Below are positions 34,536-43,087 of a stretch of 64,000 nt of DNA, piece after piece. Position numbers and translations under genes: made by a program. Position 1 is the first letter of the stretch; each line of letters opens with the position of its first letter. Below the pieces are notes generated by a model. That model made no database searches, was not told the origin of the DNA, and was given only the letters and a program-made list of their open reading frames with translations. Source of the DNA: Mucilaginibacter sp. (GTDB taxonomy: Bacteria > Bacteroidota > Bacteroidia > Sphingobacteriales > Sphingobacteriaceae); the NCBI GenBank assembly GCA_030445275.1, contig JAUCSE010000058.1, positions 1 to 64,000 of the forward strand. Reading direction: 5' to 3'.

Positions 34536-34747
34536 GTAAGATTTTATAAAGAAAATTCTAAATGTCATTTCGACGAACAGCGATGGACAAAGCGTTGGGG
34601 TGAGGAGAAATCTTATACGACATGCTATTATAGACAGCATTGAGCATAAGATTTTTCGCTATCGCTCAAGAGATAGTTTCTCCTCGTACCTCGTTCGAAA
34701 TGACATGGCTTCTGTTAATATAAGATACTCATTTCTTATCCCGAACT
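34536..34747 (+). mobile_element. MITE-like palindromic element, copy 1
   Basis: About 212 bases that align with the reverse complement of 52270-52472. Long imperfect arms are visible: ATGTCATTTCGACGAACAGC on the left and TCGTTCGAAATGACAT on the right, with GAGGAGAAATCTTAT and ATAAGATTT around the centre. The right end CTTATCCCGAACT is intact; the left end keeps GTAAG but is degraded after it. It starts at the base after the SDR stop codon and ends inside the GH115 stop codon (34746-34748). It has no coding capacity and may act as a bidirectional terminator. Confidence 0.75.
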
Positions 34748-37592
34748 ATTGTCCCGGTGGCCCAAGATAGCTCTCTTTTAATCCGCCTGCATCAACAACT
34801 AATTTTTGCAACACCACGCCGGCATCAACCATCCAATACTTTATGGTATGAACGCCGCCTTTGGTAATATGATGTTTAGTGACGAACCTTTTGATATTGT
34901 CACTTACGGCTTTACCCCAACCCTGTGCAGACTCATCCTGGTTAATATTAACCATTTGCGGTTGTTCGTCATCAATTGAAATTGCATAATACAGCCCTCT
35001 CTGATTTTTAAAATCAAGCGTTGGGGATATATAAGCTTGTAGCGCTATAGTACCGGTATCACTTAAACTGATATTATATTCCAGGTGCGGGCTTCTATCG
35101 CCGGGTTGTACTTTAGGCGCGGTTACAGGCCATGGTGTTACGCCCGATGATGTACGCCCGTAATCTGGGATCAACATCCAATTAACTTCAGCAGTTTTTA
35201 CAGCTTCGGAGTAATGCGCTGCCTCTATGGCTATATAACCATTATTTTCCTTAAACAAAGCAGGACTACCGGCAGCCATACTATTTACCGTAATGTTGAT
35301 AGTTACATTTCCTTGTGGCCCTTTAACAATTACCGGAACATGGTTTATGCCTTTGGGCGCTTTAATCCAATTAATGTTAAGCCCAACCCTTTGCTGATCA
35401 TCAACAGTACCTGATTTTGGTTGAATGGTAACATAAGCAGCCGGCGATTCAACTGAATAATTAAAAGGTGCCTTACCGCGATTAAATATTTCAATATAGC
35501 TTCCGTTCTTTTCCCAGGAATAAAACTCCGGCATTTCAGATACAGTTTCTGTAGCTGCCCATAACTTAACCGAACCCGGTATAGCCACACCCATTTGCGC
35601 GGCTTCGGGCAAGGTAATTTCTTTTACCTGCGGCATTTTATTGGAGTCGGGTTGTTGCCAGTAGGTATACCCAATATGGGTTTGATCCATCATATGGTTC
35701 CACTTCCCATTGGCTAATACTGTATTATAATAATGCGATATTTCCTTATCCTTAGCATACAAAGCTTTCACTTTTGCAGCAGCTGCATTGGTGGCTGCCC
35801 TCCCCTGCTCTGCATACCATTTGTTTTTGGCTGCCTCGTAATACATTTCATTTAAATTGGCACAAGCCTGCACCGGGTGTAAAACCAACTCATAAAATGC
35901 ATCTTTATAATTTCCCGGTATTTTAGCATACAGTTTTTCGGCATCTGACCTTAACTGATCGTACTCCGTTACTACCGTTTCAAACTCATTATAATTAGTG
36001 AGACTGTAGGTATTTTGATCAAGCTGTTCTGGTTTACGCCTGCCATTGTATTTGGTGTACAATGTCAATATCCGGGCAATTTCTTTGGCATATTGAGGCC
36101 CAAACTGTTGTTTTGCCCAATCAATGGTATAAGCATTTAAACTATTTGCCGGCCATTTATCCGGTGCCCAGGCATAATCCAGAAAAAAACTAATGGGAAA
36201 CTCCATGGGCTTAAGATCGCCAACATTAACAATCCATATCTGCCGTGCATTATACTCATATGCCAGGTGCATTTGTTCCCATGTTTTTGATATCGGGTTT
36301 GCATTTAGCCATTTATAATTACGCGGATCGCCAACATAATCAAAATGATAATAGATGCCGTAACCGCCTTTGCGCGGCTGTTCTCCCAATTTGGGGAGCT
36401 TGCGAATGTTACCCCAGTTATCATCACACAACAACAGGGTAACATCATCAGGTACGCGCATACCCTTATCATAATACTCCTGCACTTCTTTATACAGTGC
36501 CCACATTTGTGGTGTTTGCGAAGCATCCTTACCTGTTACATCGGTTATAATTTTACGCTGATCACGCACAATGTTTTCAAGCAGCGTGATATTGCTGCCT
36601 TCGGTCATGGGCATATCACCATCACCGCGCATGCCAACGGTAACAATGGTTTCTTTGGTACCCATATTTTGAATGCCCTTGCGCCAAAAGTCCTGTAATA
36701 CGGTTTTGTTGGTTTCATAGTTCCAGGCACCGTTTCCGTAACGCTTCCATTCCTGCTGTGCCCTATCCATCGGTTCATGGTGCGATGTACCCATTACCAC
36801 GCCATATTCATCAGCCAATACAGGGTTTAGCTTATCATCATCATTAAAGGCATTGCCCCACATGGCCGGCCAAAGGTAATTCCCTTTTAAACGAAGGATA
36901 AGCTCAAATACCTTTTCATATACCCGATGATTCAATCCACCAAATTTCTCTTTTGACCACCCCGAAAACGCCGGGGCTTCATCATTGATAAATATACCGC
37001 GGTATTTTACTGCAGGTTCTCCATCACTATAACGCCCCGGTATTACATATAAGCTTTTTTGCTGCTTAACCGGCACATCGGCCCACCAATACCAGGGCGA
37101 AACCCCTATTTGTGCCGAAACATCATAGATACCAAATATGGTTCCCCGTTTATCACAACCTGCAATTACCAATGCCTGGTCAACACCGGGAAAAGGTTTT
37201 TGCACCACCTGTATCAGGTAAGCTTCCCATTTACCCGCAATGGCCGAAGCATTCAATTTTTTCTGCGCAATTAACTGATCTATCTGTGGGTTTTTGCCTA
37301 ATGTACCTATCAACACTATTTGTTTTACCCCTTTTGTTCCGGTAATTAACTCCGGTGTGGTTTGAGTTACCGAATGAATATCATTTATAAAGCTTTTTGC
37401 CGCGCGTACTACACCCGGATACTCATCAATGCCTGTATATACCGGTGCAGCTTTCCCGTTTGCTGCCAACGCAAAATATCCTGCCCTGCTGGTATTGGCT
37501 ATATAGGATTTGTGTCCTGGCGCTTGCGCATAATTAACCACAGGCAAAAACATTACGATTATAAAAAGGATATTTTTTTTGATAAGCTTCAT
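34746..37592 (-). CDS. GH115 alpha-glucuronidase
   Basis: A 948-residue secreted enzyme with signal peptide (LFIIVMFLPVVNYAQ). It has the GH115 plan: N-terminal alpha/beta domain (VLIGTLGKNPQIDQLI), then a TIM-barrel with WYWWADVPVKQQKSLYVIPG, VKYRGIFINDEAPAFSGWSKEKFGG, LKGNYLWPAMWGNAFNDDDK and GTSHHEPMDRAQQEW, a helical domain (YTKYNGRRKPEQLD), and a C-terminal beta-sandwich. GH115 removes (4-O-methyl)glucuronic acid from xylan or arabinogalactan, which would feed the UxuA pathway next door. Operator-like sites lie 191 and about 333 bases upstream. The stop codon overlaps the end of a MITE-like element. Confidence 0.92.
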   Translation of the reverse strand: MKLIKKNILFIIVMFLPVVNYAQAPGHKSYIANTSRAGYFALAANGKAAPVYTGIDEYPGVVRAAKSFINDIHSVTQTTPELITGTKGVKQIVLIGTLGKNPQIDQLIAQKKLNASAIAGKWEAYLIQVVQKPFPGVDQALVIAGCDKRGTIFGIYDVSAQIGVSPWYWWADVPVKQQKSLYVIPGRYSDGEPAVKYRGIFINDEAPAFSGWSKEKFGGLNHRVYEKVFELILRLKGNYLWPAMWGNAFNDDDKLNPVLADEYGVVMGTSHHEPMDRAQQEWKRYGNGAWNYETNKTVLQDFWRKGIQNMGTKETIVTVGMRGDGDMPMTEGSNITLLENIVRDQRKIITDVTGKDASQTPQMWALYKEVQEYYDKGMRVPDDVTLLLCDDNWGNIRKLPKLGEQPRKGGYGIYYHFDYVGDPRNYKWLNANPISKTWEQMHLAYEYNARQIWIVNVGDLKPMEFPISFFLDYAWAPDKWPANSLNAYTIDWAKQQFGPQYAKEIARILTLYTKYNGRRKPEQLDQNTYSLTNYNEFETVVTEYDQLRSDAEKLYAKIPGNYKDAFYELVLHPVQACANLNEMYYEAAKNKWYAEQGRAATNAAAAKVKALYAKDKEISHYYNTVLANGKWNHMMDQTHIGYTYWQQPDSNKMPQVKEITLPEAAQMGVAIPGSVKLWAATETVSEMPEFYSWEKNGSYIEIFNRGKAPFNYSVESPAAYVTIQPKSGTVDDQQRVGLNINWIKAPKGINHVPVIVKGPQGNVTINITVNSMAAGSPALFKENNGYIAIEAAHYSEAVKTAEVNWMLIPDYGRTSSGVTPWPVTAPKVQPGDRSPHLEYNISLSDTGTIALQAYISPTLDFKNQRGLYYAISIDDEQPQMVNINQDESAQGWGKAVSDNIKRFVTKHHITKGGVHTIKYWMVDAGVVLQKLVVDAGGLKESYLGPPGQ

Positions 37593-37782
37593 TTTGGATA
37601 TCGGTTTAAAAATTCACCACACTTTGATAGGCTTTTTTACGCAGCAGGTTTTGATCATACAATACTTTAAAAAATTTACCGCGGTAAACATAATTGGTTA
37701 TTTAATAGTATTGGATTTATAATCTTCCTATTAAAGAAGCCTTAATTATTTCTTTAATCAGCATCACTAAAAAAACAACTTG

Positions 37783-37794
37783 GCAATCGGTTGT
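37783..37794. promoter_or_regulatory. LacI-type operator variant upstream of GH115
   Basis: GCAATCGGTTGT differs from the GCAATCGATTGT core by one base. It lies 191 bases upstream of the GH115 start. Confidence 0.5.
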
Positions 37795-37924
37795 ATTATC
37801 CTTATATAGTAAAAATAGACTCCGATATTTCACCATCTCTATATGTTGATGCGCCCTTATCGTCCATTTAGCAAGCAAAAAACACCTTAATTCTCTAAAG
37901 ATATAAAACTGGTTTTAAAAAAAG

Positions 37925-37934
37925 CAATCGATTG
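37925..37934. promoter_or_regulatory. LacI-type operator in the GH115/GH35 intergenic region
   Basis: CAATCGATTG, flanked by AAAAAAAG and TTTTTTT, shares the core of the uxuA/lacI palindrome. It lies about midway in the 545-base divergent region and could serve either gene. Confidence 0.65.
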
Positions 37935-38078
37935 TTTTTTTGATAGATACAATATGCCTGTCTGACCAAATCCAAGTTGACATTTAATACTTCTTTCTTA
38001 ATAAATACCTTTTTATTGTATTGGTTTCTCAATAAAATCTGGAAATCAGTTTGAATATAGTAAAAGTTCAAATTTATT

Positions 38079-38090
38079 GCAATCGATTGT
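38079..38090. promoter_or_regulatory. LacI-type operator upstream of the GH35-like gene
   Basis: GCAATCGATTGT within TTATTGCAATCGATTGTATA, 48 bases before the ATG of the GH35-like gene. Its position suits direct repression of that promoter. Confidence 0.72.
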
Positions 38091-38137
38091 ATAAAGTGTA
38101 ATATTTGTTTGATGCTGACTTTTAAATTCCCGGTACT

Positions 38138-39772
38138 ATGAAAAACACATTCTCTTTACTTTTTTTATTAGCCTTATATACAACTGGTGCCAGCGCCCAG
38201 AAAGTAACCGACAATACTATGCCCCGGATTGTTAAATCAGGTAATAATTTTCAGTTCATTGTTGATGGTCGTCCTTTTTTAATTCTAGGGGGCGAGCTTG
38301 GTAATTCCAGTGCATCCAGCAGTGAATACATGAAACCTGTTTGGCCCAAGCTGAAAGCTATGCAACTCAACACCGTACTGGCACCAGTATATTGGGAACT
38401 ATTAGAGCCAGCAGAAGGAAAATTTAATTTTTCGCTGGTAGATGATCTGCTCCGGAACGCACGCCTAAATAACATGAAACTGGTATTATTATGGTTCGGA
38501 ACCTGGAAAAACAGCATGTCATGCTATGTACCTGCGTGGGTAAAAACTGATCCGGCCAGGTTTCCGCGTATTGTGGACCGTTCCGGGAATCAACAGGAAA
38601 TTCTGAACCCTATCAATAAAAACAATCTTGAGGCTGATAAGCATGCGTACGTTCGGCTGCTGCAGCATTTAAAAGAGGTAGACAGTAAAGACCATACCGT
38701 GATCATGATACAGGTTGAAAATGAAATTGGCATGCTCCCTGATGCCCGTAACTTTGACAACGATGCTAATAAAGCGTTTGAAAGCGCTGTTCCGGACAAA
38801 CTCCTCTCCTACCTCAAAAATAACCAGGCCACATTACTGCCCGAACTAAAAGCCATTTGGCAAGCCAACGGCAGCCAAACATCAGGAAACTGGACAAAGG
38901 TATTTGGTAATAGTTTAGTCGCTGACGAAATTTTTATGGCCTGGCAATTTGCGGATTTTGTGAACGAAATTGCCATAGCCGGAAAAAAAGTATACGATTT
39001 GCCTTTGTACCTGAATGCCGCCTTAAACAGACCGGGAGTAAAACCCGGTGATTATCCAAGTGCCGGCCCATTACCGCATGTAATGGATATTTGGAAGGCC
39101 CGTGCACCAGAAATAGATATACTGGCACCCGACTTTTATAATCCTGATTTTAAACATTGGTGCGATTTATATACCAGGATACCCAATCCTTTGTTTATCC
39201 CGGAGATAAAATTTGAACCGGGTGTTGATGCTAAGGCATTCTTTGCCTTTGGTAACTATAATTGCCTTAGTTTTTCTCCGTTTTCAATTGAATCAACAGA
39301 AAGTCCTGAAAAAGAACCGATCACTAAAGCCTATTGGATACTAAAACAGATCACTCCCCTGATCACAAAATACCAGCCTTCAGCGGCTGTTAAAGGTTGC
39401 CTTTTTGATAAAAATAATTCTGCACAAGCACAGCAGTTCACCTTGGGTAATTACCTTTTAAAAGTAACACATGAATACAAGTTAGGTTGGTCGGCTGGAT
39501 CAAAGGATAGTACCTGGCCTGAAACCGGCGTGATCATTATTGCTGTTGCTCCTGATGAATACTATGTAGCAGGTACAGGGGTTGTAATAACATTTGAAGC
39601 TATTGAAGAAAGAAAAAAAGCAGGGTTACTCAGTGTAGACGAAGGCTCTTTTCAAAACGGCAAATGGATTGAACAGCGGCGCATGAACGGTGATCAGGAT
39701 CATCAGGGCAGGCATATCCGTATTCCGGTAAATGAGTATAGTATTCAGCATGTTAAACTATACTCCTACTAA
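38138..39772 (+). CDS. GH35-like beta-galactosidase with DUF5597 C-terminus
   Basis: A 544-residue secreted glycosidase (signal MKNTFSLLFLLALYTTGASA). The TIM barrel has the GH35 acid/base motif QVENEIG (Glu196) and a nucleophile candidate in FIPEIKFEP (Glu356). The C-terminal ~150 residues, from PLITKYQPSAAVKGCLFD, match the DUF5597 beta-domain that accompanies this subgroup. Members act on beta-galactose or related sugars in plant polysaccharides. Two CAATCGATTG sites upstream place it in the glucuronate/LacI regulon with GH115, UxuA and GH43. A terminator hairpin follows. Confidence 0.85.
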   Translation: MKNTFSLLFLLALYTTGASAQKVTDNTMPRIVKSGNNFQFIVDGRPFLILGGELGNSSASSSEYMKPVWPKLKAMQLNTVLAPVYWELLEPAEGKFNFSLVDDLLRNARLNNMKLVLLWFGTWKNSMSCYVPAWVKTDPARFPRIVDRSGNQQEILNPINKNNLEADKHAYVRLLQHLKEVDSKDHTVIMIQVENEIGMLPDARNFDNDANKAFESAVPDKLLSYLKNNQATLLPELKAIWQANGSQTSGNWTKVFGNSLVADEIFMAWQFADFVNEIAIAGKKVYDLPLYLNAALNRPGVKPGDYPSAGPLPHVMDIWKARAPEIDILAPDFYNPDFKHWCDLYTRIPNPLFIPEIKFEPGVDAKAFFAFGNYNCLSFSPFSIESTESPEKEPITKAYWILKQITPLITKYQPSAAVKGCLFDKNNSAQAQQFTLGNYLLKVTHEYKLGWSAGSKDSTWPETGVIIIAVAPDEYYVAGTGVVITFEAIEERKKAGLLSVDEGSFQNGKWIEQRRMNGDQDHQGRHIRIPVNEYSIQHVKLYSY

Positions 39773-39785
39773 AACCTTAAAAGAA

Positions 39786-39817
39786 GAAGCCGTATCATTA
39801 TCAAATGATACGGCTTC
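39786..39817. terminator. Bidirectional terminator between convergent genes
   Basis: GAAGCCGTATCATT (39786-39799) and AATGATACGGCTTC (39804-39817) form a perfect 14-base stem with a 4-base loop, between the GH35-like gene and the DUF4397 gene, whose ends face each other. Confidence 0.8.
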
Positions 39818-39846
39818 AAATTAATGCTAACTAAATCTTTTAATTT

Positions 39847-40533
39847 TTAATTATGCAACACTTTGTTCATGACCAGGCTTCCATTAGCCGAATCAGTAAA
39901 GTACAGCGTATATATTTTCCCTGCCTGAAGATCAGTTATATCGAAACTACCTAAGTTATCTTTAGAGGTAAAACCTATAATTTGTACAGAAAGAGTACCC
40001 GGATCAACGTACTTGTAGCCGCTATCAGTATTTCTGCTGATGTGATCAACTATTTCATCTCCCGCGCCATTTCTTATTTTGATGTCTGAAGGAGCATTAT
40101 CGCTGAAATGGATAAACTTAATTTTCACCTTGCCATTGTTCGGAGCGCCAAGATCGTCTGTAAAAACCTTAACCCTGGCCTTTGAACCCGAACCAGCCAG
40201 GTATACCGTTTGGTTTATGGTGTTTGCCGTCCAGATCTCGCCAGAAGCATAAACATTATTTGTTCCGTCATTTTTAAATTCTCCCACCAGCCTTGTTCCG
40301 GAAGGACTGGTGATATATGGAGAAGCATCAGTATAATTAAGACCGCCGCTCACCAATACAGTCCCGGCGAGTGTAAAACTTTGCGGACCTGCAGTTGGCG
40401 ACGCGTTCACTACTTTGAGGTTAAACTGTCCTGAAGGGTCAATATTATTTTTCTTACATGATGAAAAACATATCGCTAACAGCAAGCCTCCTGCTAACGT
40501 AAATAACTTGATATAAATTGAATTACTTTTCAT
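39847..40533 (-). CDS. DUF4397-domain lipoprotein
   Basis: A 228-residue lipoprotein (lipobox AICFSSC) with DUF4397 features: FNLKVVNASPTAGPQSFTLAG opening the first beta domain, and VKIKFIHFSDNAPSDIKI starting the second. The domain is an immunoglobulin-like repeat of unknown function, common in surface lipoproteins of Bacteroidota. It stands 60 bases downstream of the DUF2141 gene on the same strand, so the two may be co-transcribed. No catalytic signature is visible. Confidence 0.8.
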   Translation of the reverse strand: MKSNSIYIKLFTLAGGLLLAICFSSCKKNNIDPSGQFNLKVVNASPTAGPQSFTLAGTVLVSGGLNYTDASPYITSPSGTRLVGEFKNDGTNNVYASGEIWTANTINQTVYLAGSGSKARVKVFTDDLGAPNNGKVKIKFIHFSDNAPSDIKIRNGAGDEIVDHISRNTDSGYKYVDPGTLSVQIIGFTSKDNLGSFDITDLQAGKIYTLYFTDSANGSLVMNKVLHN

Positions 40534-40593
40534 AATAATATTTTTAATTTAGATATATACCGGGTGCTGTTCTGCAGTCACGGCAATAGCTGT

Positions 40594-41043
40594 TTACATA
40601 TACTTTACCTTAATCGCTATCTTATTTTCAGCGTTGCTTTTCACTTCCACTTTGAAGTCATCGAACGTTGGCTTTTTCAACTTTTCCATAAAGAAGTTGG
40701 AGAAACCAAATCCTTCTTTTGGTATTCTGATCAAATTTTTGTCGATCTTGCCATTATCATTTTCATCATCCAGGAGCGTTATTCCGTAAATCCCGGGCGC
40801 TAGTTCACATTTCACTGTCAGTGTTCCATTTACAAGAGCTTTCTTGTCAAACACGAATTTTTTGAATGGCTGTTCCTTGTCATAAGTATCATTGTCTTTA
40901 AATACGTTAAGAACGATCTTTCCTTTTGAGGATCTGATCGCTGTAACTTTAACCTCTGTTTCCTGTGCCTGTGCATATGAAACAAAGAGGGTAAACAGCA
41001 TCCCGATAAACAGGTTAATACCGATTGCAGTTGTCTTTTTCAT
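40594..41043 (-). CDS. DUF2141-domain secreted protein
   Basis: A 149-residue secreted protein (signal ending SYAQAQ) whose mature part is one DUF2141 beta domain: IRSSKGKIVLNVFKDNDTYD, LTVKCELAPGIYGITLLDDENDNGKIDKN and GFGFSNF. The DENDNGKID loop is acidic and could bind calcium. The family has no established activity. The gene precedes the DUF4397 lipoprotein gene on the minus strand, and both are flanked by small envelope genes, so it probably works at the cell surface. Confidence 0.82.
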   Translation of the reverse strand: MKKTTAIGINLFIGMLFTLFVSYAQAQETEVKVTAIRSSKGKIVLNVFKDNDTYDKEQPFKKFVFDKKALVNGTLTVKCELAPGIYGITLLDDENDNGKIDKNLIRIPKEGFGFSNFFMEKLKKPTFDDFKVEVKSNAENKIAIKVKYM

Positions 41044-41349
41044 GGTTGTAAAATTTAAATTTGACCTTTAATATTCATTGTCTGTAACGAAAGTAATTAC
41101 ATGAAACATGGCATCTTACAGCAAACTTGATCAAGCGGGCAAAACGGTCTCTGAAGTGACAATACATGGGTTGAAAAATTCTCGCTAAATGATTTGAAAG
41201 CCAACAGCTCTGCTGTGCAAAGAGACTGCAGGAGACAAAAAACAGAGCCGGTAAAAGATATTTTATTTATTGTTTCAACTAATTAAGCAGTGATAAACCT
41301 TTATAAGGCCACTTTATTCTTTTTTTATAGGTCAAAAACAGTACTTACA
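41044..41349. other. Intergenic stretch, no gene seen
   Basis: About 300 bases between the DUF2141 gene start and the terminator of the beta-barrel gene. It must hold the DUF2141 promoter. I see no ORF, repeat or operator. Confidence 0.5.
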
Positions 41350-41385
41350 AAAAGGTCCCGGCGCAATTTGCAACCAGGACCTTTT
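41350..41385 (-). terminator. Terminator of the beta-barrel protein gene
   Basis: AAAAGGTCC (41350-41358) and GGACCTTTT (41377-41385) form a 9-base stem with an 18-base loop, with a run of T on the minus strand after it. It lies 31 bases downstream of the OmpW/PorT-like gene's stop. Confidence 0.7.
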
Positions 41386-41415
41386 GTTATCAGGGGGCAT
41401 GAATTTAATTATTCA

Positions 41416-42045
41416 TTAAAAAACATAGAATATGCTTGCCTGTATGCTATTATTTTTGAAATCGCCTAAGGCAGGTGAAGGTGTTTCCTGAACTTTTTGC
41501 ATTCCATAAACATATCTTGCTCCAATTCCTAAGCCCATTTTAGATTGGTATCCAAGACCACCGGCTACACCAAAATCAATTTTCTTAGCAAATTTGGCAT
41601 CGGTTATCCCGCCAATATCTTCCTTTACTTTAAAACTTGCCTGCGGGCCAGCTTCAACATAGAACCCGGAATTAGTACGGTATTTGAAAAGGATTGGCAC
41701 AGAGGCGTAAGAAAGCTTTATATCATTTCCCGCAAATGGCCCGCTCTTAACTTTGGCTCCCTGCATAGAGTATAAAAACTCTTCTGATACCAGGAAATTG
41801 TCAGTAAACCTGTAGGAAACAGTAAGTCCGGCGTGGAAACCAGCAAGTGGATCTGTGGCAAAACTGGCATTGGTAAAATTACTGTAATTACCACCTGCTG
41901 TAATGCCGAATTCAAGACGGCTCGCAATTTTTTTGAAAAAACTCTGATTTGCAGGAGGTGTAGTTGTTGTGGTTGTTGTCGGAGTTGTCTGGCTGAAGGC
42001 CTTCGCTGATGCCAGGATTAGAATAGATAAAATTAACTTTTTCAT
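41416..42045 (-). CDS. Outer-membrane beta-barrel protein (PorT-like)
   Basis: I use the ATG at 42045 (209 residues), which gives a clean signal peptide (MKKLILSILILASAKAFSQ); the frame is open to 42081. After a Thr/Pro linker of seven or so Thr comes an eight-stranded barrel pattern: LEFGITAGGNYSNF, FHAGLTVSYRFTDNFLVSEEFLYS, YASVPILFKYRTNSGFYVEAGPQASFKV and IQASIFYVF ending in aromatic Phe as barrel proteins do. The family is a generic outer-membrane protein fold (PF13568-like), role unknown. It is followed by a terminator. Confidence 0.85.
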   Translation of the reverse strand: MKKLILSILILASAKAFSQTTPTTTTTTTPPANQSFFKKIASRLEFGITAGGNYSNFTNASFATDPLAGFHAGLTVSYRFTDNFLVSEEFLYSMQGAKVKSGPFAGNDIKLSYASVPILFKYRTNSGFYVEAGPQASFKVKEDIGGITDAKFAKKIDFGVAGGLGYQSKMGLGIGARYVYGMQKVQETPSPALGDFKNNSIQASIFYVF

Positions 42046-42335
42046 AAATTTCTTTTTTTGACTTTTTAAGTGCAGCCTCAAGGCTGATTATTTTATTTAA
42101 GTCAAAGGTGTGAGTTAAGGCGGTGTTTAAGAATGAAAAGATAACCGAAGCGGACAAAGTGACACCCGAAACGGAATATAAGCGTTTAAAAGGTTGGGCC
42201 TGATAATTACTCCGAAGAGCGTGAGATTTTCCTGCAATGTTCTGACAACTTCAGTACTGATACACAATCATATACCTTCTTTTTATCAAAGCTGGTCTGA
42301 TACATGCAGCAGTTAAGTAAGTGAAGGTATATACC
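42046..42335. other. Intergenic stretch between barrel and sigma genes
   Basis: These 290 bases hold the promoter of the barrel-protein gene. GGTGTCACTTTGTCCGCTTCGG (minus strand) looks like a GC-richer patch but has no partner nearby. I find no gene. Confidence 0.45.
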
Positions 42336-42929
42336 TTATGAGAACAGGAATTTGGTGATTATAAGCATTATTATGGCTGTATGCTTTAATAAAGATCTTA
42401 GAAATTTCAGTGCATGAGTTATTTGATTTTCTACCGTGCGTTTTGATATCCCGAGCTGTTCGGCTATCTCATCATTGGTTAAATTATCCATCCGGCTTAG
42501 TATGAAAATTTCCCGGCAACGCTTAGGTAAATTATATAATGATGTTTCAACAGATTGTTCTAATTCCAGGTAGGTAATATTTTCATCGCCCTGATTAATA
42601 CCCTGATGCTGGGTTGTTATGCGGTCATAATCTTCTATATATAAAATAGCCGATGATCTTTTTGCTTTTAATTGTTTATAAACATGATACCTGGCCGCGC
42701 AGGTGAGATAGTTTTTAAAGCATGAAATTTCAAATTCATTTCTTTTCTGCCAGATATTTAAAAATATATCCTGTACAATTTCTGAACAAGCTTCCTTATC
42801 CTTTAAGTACGAGAAAGCCGTGCCGTATATAATAGCCCAGTAACGTTCAAAAAGCGTTTGAAATGCTTTTGTATCATCAAGCGTTATCGCCTCCCACAAT
42901 TCAGAATCGGAGTATTTATTTAAAAGCAT
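42336..42929 (-). CDS. ECF sigma factor, Bacteroides expansion family type
   Basis: A 197-residue sigma-70-like factor: region 2 with FQTLFERYWAIIYGTAFSYLKD and EIVQDIFLNIWQKR (about 23-70), region 4 with YNLPKRCREIFILSRMDNLTNDEIAEQLGISKRTVENQI (about 135-175), and a hydrophobic C-terminal tail. It matches the sigma factors that control SusC/SusD operons by cell-surface signalling with a FecR anti-sigma. Here sigma and FecR genes are divergent, sharing a 158-base gap; more often they are co-directional. The likely targets are the FecR, SusC and SusD genes to the right. Confidence 0.9.
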   Translation of the reverse strand: MLLNKYSDSELWEAITLDDTKAFQTLFERYWAIIYGTAFSYLKDKEACSEIVQDIFLNIWQKRNEFEISCFKNYLTCAARYHVYKQLKAKRSSAILYIEDYDRITTQHQGINQGDENITYLELEQSVETSLYNLPKRCREIFILSRMDNLTNDEIAEQLGISKRTVENQITHALKFLRSLLKHTAIIMLIITKFLFS

Positions 42930-43087
42930 ATAATTGGTTAAATAAAATTAGGGAATTTTATTTGCAATGAAGTGTTAATTTAACAATTAATCCCCCACTT
43001 ACACCATATTGAAAAAATATTTTTTATTTAATGTGTGTACATCGCTCAAAAAGTCTCTAACACTAAACAACCAAATATATTTTTCCT

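Noticed and set aside
34746..37592. GH67 alpha-glucuronidase
   Set aside because: Length (948 residues), FINDEAPAFSGWS and YLWPAMWGNAF fit GH115 rather than the shorter GH67 fold.
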